Positions 41,148-49,935 of a stretch of DNA of 64,000 nt are shown one piece after another; the first letter of the stretch is position 1, and each line of letters begins with the position of its first letter. The DNA is taken from the NCBI RefSeq assembly GCF_036880985.1, contig NZ_JBAJNO010000009.1, forward strand, positions 1,612,001 through 1,676,000, in the 5' to 3' direction. The translations under genes were made by a program, and so were the position numbers. The notes below the pieces were generated by a model, which was given only the letters and a program-made list of their open reading frames with translations, had not been told where the DNA came from and did no database searches. The DNA is from Limibacter armeniacum (GTDB lineage Bacteria; Bacteroidota; Bacteroidia; Cytophagales; Flammeovirgaceae).

Positions 41148-42164
41148 TTATTCATAATACTTAAAAGCATTTAAAACCCTATTTCTAATCCGCTCTCGTA
41201 ACTTCTCAGGTCCCAGTACTTCTATACGGTCTCCATAACTCAGTAACTTAGATTCCAGCTCCAAATTCAGTTGAACCTCAAACTCCAATACAACGCCATT
41301 CTCACGTTCTTCTACCTGCTTTTGGGTATTATGAAATGGCTTAGTTAAAAGATAAGGAGCATCTTTTTTACCGACCCAAATACGAACCATTTCTGTTTTT
41401 TGTCCCGGATTCGCTGATACACCAATCACCTTGCTGAATAGTTCCTTCAGATCAATAGTTGTGTTTTCTCGGTAAGCATGGTGTTGGGAGTAGCCCACAT
41501 TTTCAATACGGTCAATCGCTAGAAATACCAAAGGCGCTTTCTTCTTGTTTCCCTTTGCTCCTACCACAAACCACCTACCATTATATTCCTTCAATAGGTA
41601 AGGATGAAATAGAATTCTGCCTGGCTTTTTTGCCTTAAAGGACTGATAAGAAATATCCAACGCCTTTTGATGGATAATCGACTGATACAGGAAATCAAGG
41701 TACTCTAGTCCTTTTAGGTTCTCATTGGTATCAAGGTCAATAACGGAGTCCTCTTTCTTTGCCTGCGTATGTACCTTGTCTTCCAATTTGGAAATCATGC
41801 CATTCAATTCCTGAAAATGCGAGAATCCCTTGAACTGCTTTAGAATGGATACAGCTTCGTTAATGGTATGCAAATCCTGAGAAGACAGGCCCAGATTAGT
41901 AATGGTATAGTCAGGGTCTTCATAGGTGTAGTACTTCTTTTCCACCACCACAATGGGCGCATTGTAGCCCAGTTTTTCACTGCGCATCATTTGGATATCA
42001 GCCTGTACTGTCCTCCTGCTTACCCCTTTCTCTATTCCTTCATATTCATACAGGGCTTCTGAGCAAGCTTCAATCAGATCAGGCATCGTCCACTTTCTAT
42101 AGCGGTTTCTCAGACAGCTGTCAATGGTACGGTATCGTATAAGGGCATTTCGGTTGATTGGCAT
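41148..42164 (-). CDS. WYL-domain transcriptional regulator
   Basis: 338 residues from ATG 42164 (MPINRNALIRYRTIDSCL). The N-terminus is a winged helix (LIEACSEALYEYEGIEKGVS then RRTVQADIQMMRSEKLG), the middle is the WYL domain (KPGRILFHPYLLKEYNGRWF then VVGAKG), and the C-terminus is the WCX extension. WYL proteins bind nucleic-acid-derived ligands and control damage or defence genes. It is divergent from the RNA-repair operon and probably controls it; a 10-bp dyad sits between them. Confidence 0.9.
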   Translation of the reverse strand: MPINRNALIRYRTIDSCLRNRYRKWTMPDLIEACSEALYEYEGIEKGVSRRTVQADIQMMRSEKLGYNAPIVVVEKKYYTYEDPDYTITNLGLSSQDLHTINEAVSILKQFKGFSHFQELNGMISKLEDKVHTQAKKEDSVIDLDTNENLKGLEYLDFLYQSIIHQKALDISYQSFKAKKPGRILFHPYLLKEYNGRWFVVGAKGNKKKAPLVFLAIDRIENVGYSQHHAYRENTTIDLKELFSKVIGVSANPGQKTEMVRIWVGKKDAPYLLTKPFHNTQKQVEERENGVVLEFEVQLNLELESKLLSYGDRIEVLGPEKLRERIRNRVLNAFKYYE

Positions 42165-42204
42165 AGGTTCTGAAAAATTTTTCACTAAAAATCGGAAATA
42201 AATC

Positions 42205-42231
42205 CATGTGTGCAAAAAGATTGCGCACATG
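42205..42231. promoter_or_regulatory. Candidate WYL operator
   Basis: CATGTGTGCA-N7-TGCGCACATG, a dyad with one mismatch, in the 107-bp region between the divergent WYL and hen1 genes. Confidence 0.5.
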
Positions 42232-42271
42232 CTTATTTGCTTTACAAGCGTAAACAAAGAGAAAAGAAATT

Positions 42272-43609
42272 ATGCTATTGACGATCACAACTACTCACTA
42301 CCCTGCCACTGACTTGGGATATCTACTGCACAAGCATCCGGACAGGATGCAGTCAGTACCATTGTCATGCGGAAAGGCACATATATTTTACCCAAAAGCT
42401 TCAGAACAGAAATGTACGGTGGCATTACTGCTTGAACTTGATACTGTAGAAATGGTTCGAAACAGGAAAGGTCCGGCAGGTGACAGGCTACAGCTCACTC
42501 ATTATGTAAATGACCGTCCTTATGTGGCATCGTCCTTTATGGGAACGGCACTTTCTAAGGCTTTTTCTTCAGCCATGAACGGTACATGTAATGCAAAACC
42601 TGAATTGACAACAACCGATATTCCACTTGAAGTGGAAATTGCCGTACTGAAATCAACTGGTGGTGAACAGCTTATTCGTGATCTCTTTGAACCGCTTCAA
42701 TATGAGGTAGAGCTCAAGGAACATATGTTGGACGAGCAATTTCCAACTTGGGGCAAAAGCCCTTACTATACAGTCAAACTAAAGAAAAAGGAAAAACTGA
42801 AACGTGTGCTTTCACACCTATATGTGCTACTTCCTGTTTTGGACAATGACAAACATTACTGGATTGATCAGTCTGAAAAGGAGAAGCTGATACAGAAAGG
42901 GAAAGGCTGGCTGGATACACATCCGCTGAAGGAAATGATCACAAAAAGGTATTTGAAACATTTGCAGAAGTATACCTCCGATCTGCTTGAAACGGATGAA
43001 AGTTTCAGTCAGCCTGTCCATGAATACAGATTAGAACAGATCGTAAATCAGCTCAAAACGCTCGGCATCCAATCAGTCATTGATTTGGGTTGTGGCGATG
43101 GCAAACTACTGGAGTTACTGATCAGGGAGAAGCAGTTCAAAAGAATAGCAGGCATGGACATTTCCATCAGGGAACTGGAAAAAGCCAAAAGAAGGCTTCA
43201 CTATGATCAGCTTCCCGAACGGGTAAAAGACCGTCTCACGCTGATGGCAGGTGCATTGAACTATCGGGATGAGCGAACCAAAGGCTACGAGGCTGCCATT
43301 CTTTCTGAGGTAATTGAGCATATAAATGAAAACAGACTGCCTGTTCTGGAGGAGAATGTATTCGGGTTTGCACAGCCTCAGTATGTGATCGTAACCACAC
43401 CCAATGCGGAATACAATGCCCTGTTTGAGGAGTCTCAGGGATTCAGACATCAGGATCACCGCTTCGAGTGGAACAGGATGCAATTCAAGGAATGGACAAA
43501 GAAGGTTGCCTTGCAGTTCGGCTATATGGTTGAAGTATTTCCATTGGGTCCTGAAGAAAACCCAACATTCGGTACCATCTCTCAGATGGCTGTATTTACC
43601 AAAAAATAG
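42272..43609 (+). CDS. hen1: Hen1 3'-terminal RNA ribose 2'-O-methyltransferase
   Basis: 445 residues, the usual bacterial Hen1 length. The N-terminal domain (MLLTITTTHYPATDLGYLLH...) is the bacterial-specific part that contacts Pnkp. The C-terminal methyltransferase has VIDLGCGDGKLLELL (SAM loop), LSEVIEHI and FRHQDHRFEW, which supply the metal-binding Glu/Glu/His/His set of Hen1 enzymes. It methylates the 2'-OH at a cut RNA end before ligation so that the repaired RNA resists re-cleavage. Start of the operon; 7-bp gap to pnkp. Confidence 0.95.
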   Translation: MLLTITTTHYPATDLGYLLHKHPDRMQSVPLSCGKAHIFYPKASEQKCTVALLLELDTVEMVRNRKGPAGDRLQLTHYVNDRPYVASSFMGTALSKAFSSAMNGTCNAKPELTTTDIPLEVEIAVLKSTGGEQLIRDLFEPLQYEVELKEHMLDEQFPTWGKSPYYTVKLKKKEKLKRVLSHLYVLLPVLDNDKHYWIDQSEKEKLIQKGKGWLDTHPLKEMITKRYLKHLQKYTSDLLETDESFSQPVHEYRLEQIVNQLKTLGIQSVIDLGCGDGKLLELLIREKQFKRIAGMDISIRELEKAKRRLHYDQLPERVKDRLTLMAGALNYRDERTKGYEAAILSEVIEHINENRLPVLEENVFGFAQPQYVIVTTPNAEYNALFEESQGFRHQDHRFEWNRMQFKEWTKKVALQFGYMVEVFPLGPEENPTFGTISQMAVFTKK

Positions 43610-43616
43610 CAAAAAC

Positions 43617-46163
43617 ATGAAAATCAATATACCCAATATATCGCTGGTGGCACTGGTAGGCATATCCGGCTCCGGAAAATCCACCTTTGCCAGAAAGCAT
43701 TTCAAGGACACAGAAATTGTCTCTTCTGACCGATGCAGGGCAATGATTGCCGATGACGAAAATGAAAAAACTGCTACCAACGAAGCTTTTCAGCTCTTGC
43801 ATCAGATCGTTTCCCTGCGCCTGAAACGTGGTAAGTTGACAGTTGTGGACGCCACCAACACACAGAATACGGGCAGAAAAGAACTTGTGGCATTGGCTAA
43901 AAAGCATCATGTATTGCCTGTTGCCATTGTTTTGGATATTCCTGTCGAAACTTGTCTGGAGCGAAACCTCAACAGGACAGACCGTGAAATTCCGGACTAT
44001 GCAATCAGAAGACAGCACAAGGAACTGAAAAGGTCATTACGTCAACTGAAAAAAGAAGGATTCCGTCAGATTCAGGTGATCCGCTCTGTAGAAGAAATGG
44101 AAGCGGTAGAGGAAATCATCAGAACCAAGCTATACAATGACAAGACAGAGCTGACCGGTCCGTTTGATATCATCGGAGATGTCCACGGCTGTTTTGATGA
44201 ACTGGTACTACTACTTGACAAACTGGGATACCAAATCACAGAAGTACCGGAAGCCAATGGTAACTACGGACTTCAGGTAATACCTCCTCAGGGCAGACAA
44301 GCCATATTTCTAGGCGACCTTGTGGACCGTGGTCCAAAATCACCTGAAGTACTGAAACTGGTTATCAGCATGGTTCGCTCAGGGGCAGCACTCTGCGTTC
44401 CCGGTAATCATGACATCAAACTGATGAGAAAACTGAAAGGAAACCCAGTACAGGTAAAGCATGGATTGGAAAAAACGATGGAACAGCTGGAAGGTGCCTC
44501 TCCTGAGTTCCTGCATGATATCCGTTCATTTATAGATCAGCTGATCAGCCATTTTGTTTTGGATGGGGGGAACCTTGTCGTGGCACATGCTGGACTGAAA
44601 GAGGAGATGCAAGGCAAGACATCTGGCGCTGTCCGGTCATTCTGCCTGTTCGGTGATACCACAGGAGAAACGGATGAATTGGGATTGCCTGTCCGTTATG
44701 ACTGGACACAGGATTACAAGGGAGCTGCATTGGTTGCTTACGGTCATACACCGGTTGCAGCAGCCGAGTTCTCCAACAATACCATTAACCTTGATACAGG
44801 CTGCGTATTCGGTGGAGAACTCTCCGCCATGCGATACCCTGAAAAGGAGATTATCTCAGTTGAGGCTTTGGATACTTATGCCGTTTCTTCCCGACCATTC
44901 AAGGAAGTAATCAATCAGGATACCATTCCAAACATACAGGATGTGGTAGGCAAAAAAGTGGTCAGCACTTCCCTAATGGGAAATGTTACCATCAAAGAAG
45001 AAAACAACTGGGCTGCACTAGAAACCATCGGACGGTTTGCAGTAAACCCAAAATGGTTGATCTACCTGCCTCCAACGATGTCTCCAGCAGAGACTTCTTC
45101 CTTACCTGATATGCTTGAACACCCCGACGAGGTCTTTAAATACTTTGCCAATCGGGAAGTGAAACAGGTAATCTGTCAAGAAAAGCATATGGGTTCAAGG
45201 GCAGTTGTCATTGTCTGCCGTAACGAAGCCGTGGTCAGAAAAAGGTTCGGCATTGAAGGGGAAGGAATCGGAACCTGCTATACCCGATCAGGAAGGGCAT
45301 TCTTTGACAACAAAGACACCGAACAGGCATTACTGAAAAGACTTCAGGAAGCGCTGACCAAGGTAAACTTCTGGGAGCAAATGCAGACAGATTGGGTTTG
45401 CCTGGACTGCGAACTGATGCCTTGGTCTGTCAAAGCAGGTGAGCTACTCGAAAAGCAGTATGCAGCCGTCGGCTGTGCTGCCAATACAGGACTGGAAATG
45501 GCTATAGCAGCATTGCAAAATACAGCAGAACGGGGCATAGATGTAGGAGATTTACTTCATGACTTTCAGTATAAAAAAGATTCGGCTGCCTTGTTTACAG
45601 ATGCATACAGACACCATTGCTGGGAAGTCAAATCCTTGGAAGATTACAAGCTGGCTCCGTTCCATATTTTGGCTACAGAAGGAAAAGTCCATACAGATAA
45701 AACACACTTATGGCATATGGAACAGTTACATCAGCTATGCGCAGCAGACCCTGCCATCCTGAAAGCCACTACTTACAAAGTGGTAAATCTGGATTCAGAA
45801 GAAGCATGTAAACAGGCTACCAATTGGTGGATGGAGATGACCTCACAAGGTGGAGAAGGAATGGTGGTAAAACCCCTTGACTTTATCAGCCTTGAGGATG
45901 GAAAACTCCTGCAACCTGCCCTGAAGTGCAGAGGAAAGGAATACCTGAGAATCATCTACGGACCTGATTACACACATCCTGATAAGATCAGTGTGCTGAA
46001 GCAAAGAAGACTTTCCCATAAACGTTCCTTGGCGGTTCGGGAATTTGCACTGGGCATTGAAGGATTGCAACGATTTGTTGCCAAACAGTCATTTGCCAAG
46101 GTACACGAATGTACATTTTCAGTATTGGCACTTGAAAGCGAAGCCATTGACCCTAGACTTTAA
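43617..46163 (+). CDS. pnkp: Polynucleotide kinase-phosphatase-ligase Pnkp
   Basis: 848 residues from ATG 43617; a longer frame inside hen1 is rejected. Three domains are visible: a 5'-kinase with P-loop GISGSGKST (residues 15-23), a metallophosphatase (IIGDVHGCFDEL near 187, GDLVDRGP, VPGNHD near 263, AYGHTP), and an ATP-dependent ligase/adenylyltransferase with Lys523 in EKHMGSR and later WVCLDCELMPW and GGEGMVVKP. It heals and seals broken RNA together with Hen1. Length and order match the clostridial enzyme type. Confidence 0.95.
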   Translation: MKINIPNISLVALVGISGSGKSTFARKHFKDTEIVSSDRCRAMIADDENEKTATNEAFQLLHQIVSLRLKRGKLTVVDATNTQNTGRKELVALAKKHHVLPVAIVLDIPVETCLERNLNRTDREIPDYAIRRQHKELKRSLRQLKKEGFRQIQVIRSVEEMEAVEEIIRTKLYNDKTELTGPFDIIGDVHGCFDELVLLLDKLGYQITEVPEANGNYGLQVIPPQGRQAIFLGDLVDRGPKSPEVLKLVISMVRSGAALCVPGNHDIKLMRKLKGNPVQVKHGLEKTMEQLEGASPEFLHDIRSFIDQLISHFVLDGGNLVVAHAGLKEEMQGKTSGAVRSFCLFGDTTGETDELGLPVRYDWTQDYKGAALVAYGHTPVAAAEFSNNTINLDTGCVFGGELSAMRYPEKEIISVEALDTYAVSSRPFKEVINQDTIPNIQDVVGKKVVSTSLMGNVTIKEENNWAALETIGRFAVNPKWLIYLPPTMSPAETSSLPDMLEHPDEVFKYFANREVKQVICQEKHMGSRAVVIVCRNEAVVRKRFGIEGEGIGTCYTRSGRAFFDNKDTEQALLKRLQEALTKVNFWEQMQTDWVCLDCELMPWSVKAGELLEKQYAAVGCAANTGLEMAIAALQNTAERGIDVGDLLHDFQYKKDSAALFTDAYRHHCWEVKSLEDYKLAPFHILATEGKVHTDKTHLWHMEQLHQLCAADPAILKATTYKVVNLDSEEACKQATNWWMEMTSQGGEGMVVKPLDFISLEDGKLLQPALKCRGKEYLRIIYGPDYTHPDKISVLKQRRLSHKRSLAVREFALGIEGLQRFVAKQSFAKVHECTFSVLALESEAIDPRL

Positions 46164-46170
46164 AATTGAG

Positions 46171-46950
46171 ATGGAAAAGAAAATACAAGCACAACTTGAT
46201 ACAATCGAAAAGACTTACAATATCCGCATCCTGTACGCCTGCGAAAGCGGCAGCCGTGCATGGGGCATGCATTCTCCCGACAGTGACTATGATATCCGGT
46301 TTATCTATGTCCGTGAACCGGAATGGTATTGGAGCATTTCGGAAGGAAAAAAGGACACCATTGAAACCATCACACCTGATAATCTCGATCTTGTGGGATG
46401 GGATATCCGAAAGGTATTGCAACTGACTGCCAAGTCCAATGTCGCATCAATGGAACACCTGAACTCCCCGATCATTTATAGAGAAACACCACAGATTAGA
46501 GAGTTGCTGAAAGCCGCAACTACTGACTGTTTCTCTCCCAAGGCAGTAATATACCATTACCTTGGACTGGCAAAAAACTTCAGCGAACTGCTACTAGAGG
46601 AGAAAGTCAGCGCCAAAAAAGTGCTGTACATTATCAGGTCTTTACTGGCTGCCAATTGGGTGGCAACCTATCAGACCATTCCTCCTATTGAAATTGAAGA
46701 GTTGAGAAAACTGATCGTATCAGAAGTACAGTCAAAGGAATTGGACAGGCTGCTTGCCGAAAAAATGAAAGCTGGAGAACAGGAAAAAACAGTCTTACCT
46801 ACCGCCATTGCAATCCTGATTCAGGAATTGATGGCAAAAGCGTCAGAAGCCGTTAATACCGCTGCCACCAAGAAGGCTAATTACATAAAACTGGACGACA
46901 TTTTCAGACTTATACTGAAAGAATATGGAAACACGATTGCTGTCAATTGA
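46171..46950 (+). CDS. RlaP-like nucleotidyltransferase 1
   Basis: 259 residues from ATG 46171, 7 bp after pnkp. CESGSRAWGMHSPDSDYDIR is the nucleotidyltransferase GS...DxD signature, FIYVREPEWYW follows, and the C-terminal half is helical. Proteins of this YcgL/RlaP group have been linked by genome context to RNA repair, where they could add or tailor nucleotides at damaged ends. It overlaps the next gene by 26 bp. Confidence 0.85.
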   Translation: MEKKIQAQLDTIEKTYNIRILYACESGSRAWGMHSPDSDYDIRFIYVREPEWYWSISEGKKDTIETITPDNLDLVGWDIRKVLQLTAKSNVASMEHLNSPIIYRETPQIRELLKAATTDCFSPKAVIYHYLGLAKNFSELLLEEKVSAKKVLYIIRSLLAANWVATYQTIPPIEIEELRKLIVSEVQSKELDRLLAEKMKAGEQEKTVLPTAIAILIQELMAKASEAVNTAATKKANYIKLDDIFRLILKEYGNTIAVN

Positions 46951-48001
46951 ACAACTGAAAAAGGGCGGGCACCTGATCTTTGAATGCATCAGCGGAAGTA
47001 GGGCGTACGGATTGGACACACCCACTTCTGATACGGATATCAAAGGTATTTACCTATTGCCTGAAGCGATGTACTTCGGACTGGACTATGTACCACAAGT
47101 CAGCAATGACACCCAAGACCTGATGTATTTCGAGTTGGGACGTTTTGTGGAGCTATTGGCTGCCAACAATCCAACAGCGCTCGAAGTCCTGAACACTTCC
47201 GAAGATAAGGTGCTTTACCGGCATCCGCTGATGGACAAACTGGAAACCCGTCTGTTCCTGACCAAAAAATGTAAAGACTCTTTTGCCGGTTATGCAAACT
47301 CTCAGGTCAAGAAAGCCAAAGGACTGAACAAGAAAATCCATAACCCGATGGAGAAGGAACGTAAAAGCATCCTACATTTCTGTTATGTCACTGTTGAAGG
47401 GAAAACCCTTCCGCTGATCAAATGGCTAGAGACCAACGGACTGACACAGGAACAGTGTGGACTGGTCAACCTTGCCAATATGAAAGACCTGTATGCCCTC
47501 TATACTGATACCGATGGCGCTTATGGTTTTAAGGGAATCATGCAAAAGGAAACCGCCAATGCCGTAAGCCTAAGCAGTATACCAAAAGGACTGGAACCTG
47601 CCACTTACCTGTACTTCAACAAGGATGGCTATACCAAGTATTGCAAAGACCATAAGGCGTATTGGGATTGGGTAAAAGACCGAAATGAGGCAAGGTATCA
47701 ATCCACCTTGGAGCATGGCAAAAACTACGATGCCAAGAATATGATGCATACGTTCCGCCTGCTGAATATGGCTGAGGAAATACTGCGAGACGGTCAGGTC
47801 AATGTCAAGAGAGCAGACCGTGAGTTTCTGCTGGCTGTCAAAAGCGGGACTTTCAGCTATCAGGAATTGGTGGAAATGGCACAGGAAAAGCTGCAACATA
47901 TCGAGCAGCTGGCAGCCACTTCTCCCCTACCTGATGAGGTGGATTTGCTACATATCAAACAAGTGGTGTATCAGATACGAAAGGCATGGTATACCCAATA
48001 A
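46925..48001 (+). CDS. RlaP-like nucleotidyltransferase 2
   Basis: 358 residues. FECISGSRAYGLDTPTSDTD holds the same GS...DxD active site as its neighbour; the C-terminal domain (GKNYDAKNMMHTFRLLNMAE) is the conserved helical part of the group. Two different RlaP-like genes in tandem after hen1-pnkp suggest either division of labour or a heteromer. It is the last gene of the operon, closed by a terminator shared with the convergent gene. Confidence 0.85.
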   Translation: METRLLSIEQLKKGGHLIFECISGSRAYGLDTPTSDTDIKGIYLLPEAMYFGLDYVPQVSNDTQDLMYFELGRFVELLAANNPTALEVLNTSEDKVLYRHPLMDKLETRLFLTKKCKDSFAGYANSQVKKAKGLNKKIHNPMEKERKSILHFCYVTVEGKTLPLIKWLETNGLTQEQCGLVNLANMKDLYALYTDTDGAYGFKGIMQKETANAVSLSSIPKGLEPATYLYFNKDGYTKYCKDHKAYWDWVKDRNEARYQSTLEHGKNYDAKNMMHTFRLLNMAEEILRDGQVNVKRADREFLLAVKSGTFSYQELVEMAQEKLQHIEQLAATSPLPDEVDLLHIKQVVYQIRKAWYTQ

Positions 48002-48002
48002 A

Positions 48003-48039
48003 AAAAAGGCTGTCAACTACATCGGTTCACAGCCTTTTC
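48003..48039. terminator. Bidirectional terminator
   Basis: AAAAGGCTGT...ACAGCCTTTT between the convergent RNA-repair operon and the DUF4625-like lipoprotein gene. Confidence 0.7.
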
Positions 48040-48058
48040 AATATTTCCAATTCAGTTT

Positions 48059-48601
48059 TTATTGTTCATTCTCCAAATGCAACACCTGCTCTTTCATTGC
48101 ATCCCTGCCATTGGCATCCAATGCAAATAACAACAAGTGGTAATCTCCTTCAGGAGTAGCCATCTTATTTTCTTCACCATCCTCTTCTTTCCACTCAAGT
48201 CCAGTCGCTGAGTTGATGTACAATGGAATTGCAATCTCATCCTCTACATCTACCAAAGTTGTACCTGTAAGGTCTACATTGCTATTAAAGTTCCAACCTA
48301 TGTTGTCAACAGCTACACGGTGGCTATGTCCATCAAATGCTGGGTGAATAGTGATTTTGTAAGCTGTCACACCTGCTTCTCCTGAAATAACCGCTTCTAC
48401 GTCCATTGTGCTTCCAATCGTAACATGTACCTCCTCTTCGTCATGTTCCTCTTCTTCTCCTTCATGATTGTGTTCGCCTTCAGCCGCATGAACAGCAAAC
48501 TGTTCAATGACAGGTCCATCTGCTATTTCATCATCAGAGTCATCACAAGCCCAAATCACCATTGTAGCTAACAGTATAGTAAGGATGTTTCTTAGTTTCA
48601 T
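48059..48601 (-). CDS. DUF4625-like lipoprotein with His/Glu-rich segment
   Basis: 180 residues from ATG 48601. Lipoprotein signal peptide MKLRNILTILLATMVIWACD with Cys19. Residues 36-60 are rich in His and Glu (GEHNHEGEEEEHDEEEVHV), a likely metal-binding stretch. The remainder (ITIHPAFDGHSHRVAVDN, MATPEGDYHLLLFALDANG) fits the Ig-like DUF4625 fold. It is divergent from the DUF6607/TonB receptor locus, so a metal-related periplasmic or surface role is plausible. Confidence 0.75.
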   Translation of the reverse strand: MKLRNILTILLATMVIWACDDSDDEIADGPVIEQFAVHAAEGEHNHEGEEEEHDEEEVHVTIGSTMDVEAVISGEAGVTAYKITIHPAFDGHSHRVAVDNIGWNFNSNVDLTGTTLVDVEDEIAIPLYINSATGLEWKEEDGEENKMATPEGDYHLLLFALDANGRDAMKEQVLHLENEQ

Positions 48602-48810
48602 CTTGTTTCTGAGGTTAGTGTTATAAATACAATGCAATTATATCTCTTTTGCGACACAATTGCAAACATGAAATAAAAATCAAATCAGTTCTGAAAAACA
48701 GCAATAAAACTATCACTTCAGCCAAAACAGCAATATTTAAATAAAAATTTGATTACCAACATCTTAAAACCCAATAATGGAGTTTTCAAAATTTAATCTC
48801 AATTTCTTAT

Positions 48811-48825
48811 TTAGAATAATTCTAA
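48811..48825. promoter_or_regulatory. Perfect 15-bp palindrome, candidate Fur-type operator
   Basis: TTAGAAT-A-ATTCTAA (7-1-7) upstream of the DUF6607 gene, in the layout of Fur boxes. It lies about 75 bp before the start codon and just ahead of the -33 element. Confidence 0.5.
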
Positions 48826-48833
48826 TATCTTAT

Positions 48834-48863
48834 TTGTAATTAATCTAAATTAAAGTACATTTG
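48834..48863 (+). promoter_or_regulatory. Bacteroidetes-type promoter of the DUF6607 gene
   Basis: TTG at 48834-48836 and TACATTTG at 48856-48863 match the -33 TTG and -7 TAnnTTTG elements with 19-bp spacing; the start codon is 38 bp downstream. Confidence 0.6.
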
Positions 48864-48900
48864 CATCACAAACATTGGAAAAATCATCATAACTAAATCA

Positions 48901-49794
48901 ATGAGAACGACTATTATTTCTGCCCTGATGCTTGCGTTATCTGTAAGCTTCTCATTTGCACAAAAGAAAAAGATCAAGGAAGATCAAGAGGCCATCAAAG
49001 ACATGTGTGGCTGTTACGAAGTAACCTTTAACTACAGTGAGACATTTGCACCAGACACAGCATATCAATTCCATGACAACTACAAAACTGGTGGATTGGA
49101 ATGGGTAGAACTGGTAGAAGACACTGACAAGAAAATTGTCATGCAGCACTTACTTATTGTTGGTGACACGATGATCATCAAACACTGGAGACAAGACTGG
49201 CTGTATGAAAACACTGACCTGTATATGTTCAGCGCCAATAATACTTGGGAGTATGTTTCACTACCTAAAGATCAGGTAAAAGGTCAGTGGACACAGAAAG
49301 TATTCCAAGTAGATGACAGCCCACGCTACGAAGGCACAGCTTCTTGGGTACACGTGGATGGCAAACACTATTGGGAAAACGCAACTCCAAGTCCACTACC
49401 AAGAAGAGAATTCTCTAAAAGAAGTGACTATAACCTGATGGTCAGAGGTAACCGTCATGAAATCACAAGCGCTGGTTGGGTACATGAACAAGACAACAAA
49501 AAAATCATCCGTTCAGAAGCTGGTGATGAGCTATTGGCTGAAGAAAAAGGCATGAACACTTACCACAAGGTGGATGATAGCCGTTGTGCAGTTGCTCAGA
49601 AATGGTGGAAAGAAAACCAAGAATTCTGGGGTACTGTCAGAAACGAGTGGGATGAAGTATTTGCTAAAAAGCAGAAACTGGAACTGAACAGCAAAGTGGA
49701 AGGCAAGAAGCTTTTCATGTACCTGTTCCCACTACCAACTGAAACTCCTAAAGAAGAGATCAAGGGTATCATCAATTCATTCGTGAAAAAATAA
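48901..49794 (+). CDS. DUF6607 family protein
   Basis: 297 residues with a signal peptide (MRTTIISALMLALSVSFSFA). The conserved N-terminus DQEAIKDMCGCYEVTFNYSETF is the DUF6607 signature, and YHKVDDSRCAVAQKWWKENQ is a second conserved block with His and Cys. The family is often found beside TonB receptors and HmuY-like lipoproteins in Bacteroidota, as here, which suggests heme or iron acquisition. Direct function is not established. Confidence 0.82.
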   Translation: MRTTIISALMLALSVSFSFAQKKKIKEDQEAIKDMCGCYEVTFNYSETFAPDTAYQFHDNYKTGGLEWVELVEDTDKKIVMQHLLIVGDTMIIKHWRQDWLYENTDLYMFSANNTWEYVSLPKDQVKGQWTQKVFQVDDSPRYEGTASWVHVDGKHYWENATPSPLPRREFSKRSDYNLMVRGNRHEITSAGWVHEQDNKKIIRSEAGDELLAEEKGMNTYHKVDDSRCAVAQKWWKENQEFWGTVRNEWDEVFAKKQKLELNSKVEGKKLFMYLFPLPTETPKEEIKGIINSFVKK

Positions 49795-49823
49795 TCCTAT
49801 TCCTCTCGTTGAGACAGGAACTA

Positions 49824-49855
49824 TTGTTGAGACAGGGAATGTCCTGTCTCAACAA
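49824..49855. terminator. 13-bp perfect inverted repeat
   Basis: TTGTTGAGACAGG / CCTGTCTCAACAA with a 6-nt loop between the DUF6607 and receptor genes. There is no T run, so it may be an attenuator or mRNA-processing hairpin rather than a full stop. A partial third copy (GTTGAGACAGG) precedes it at 49809. Confidence 0.55.
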
Positions 49856-49935
49856 TATACACCAACCACTTTTTTGGCTGTATGCATACAGCAACACTCG
49901 CAATTTATCTCAAAAACTGATAACCAAATAATGTC

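Noticed and set aside
43404-43616. Extension of pnkp into hen1
   Set aside because: The kinase P-loop sits at the expected distance from ATG 43617; the upstream part is the hen1 frame shadow.
49824-49855. Strong terminator between DUF6607 and receptor genes
   Set aside because: The hairpin is perfect but lacks a T run on either strand, so it is listed only as a possible attenuator.
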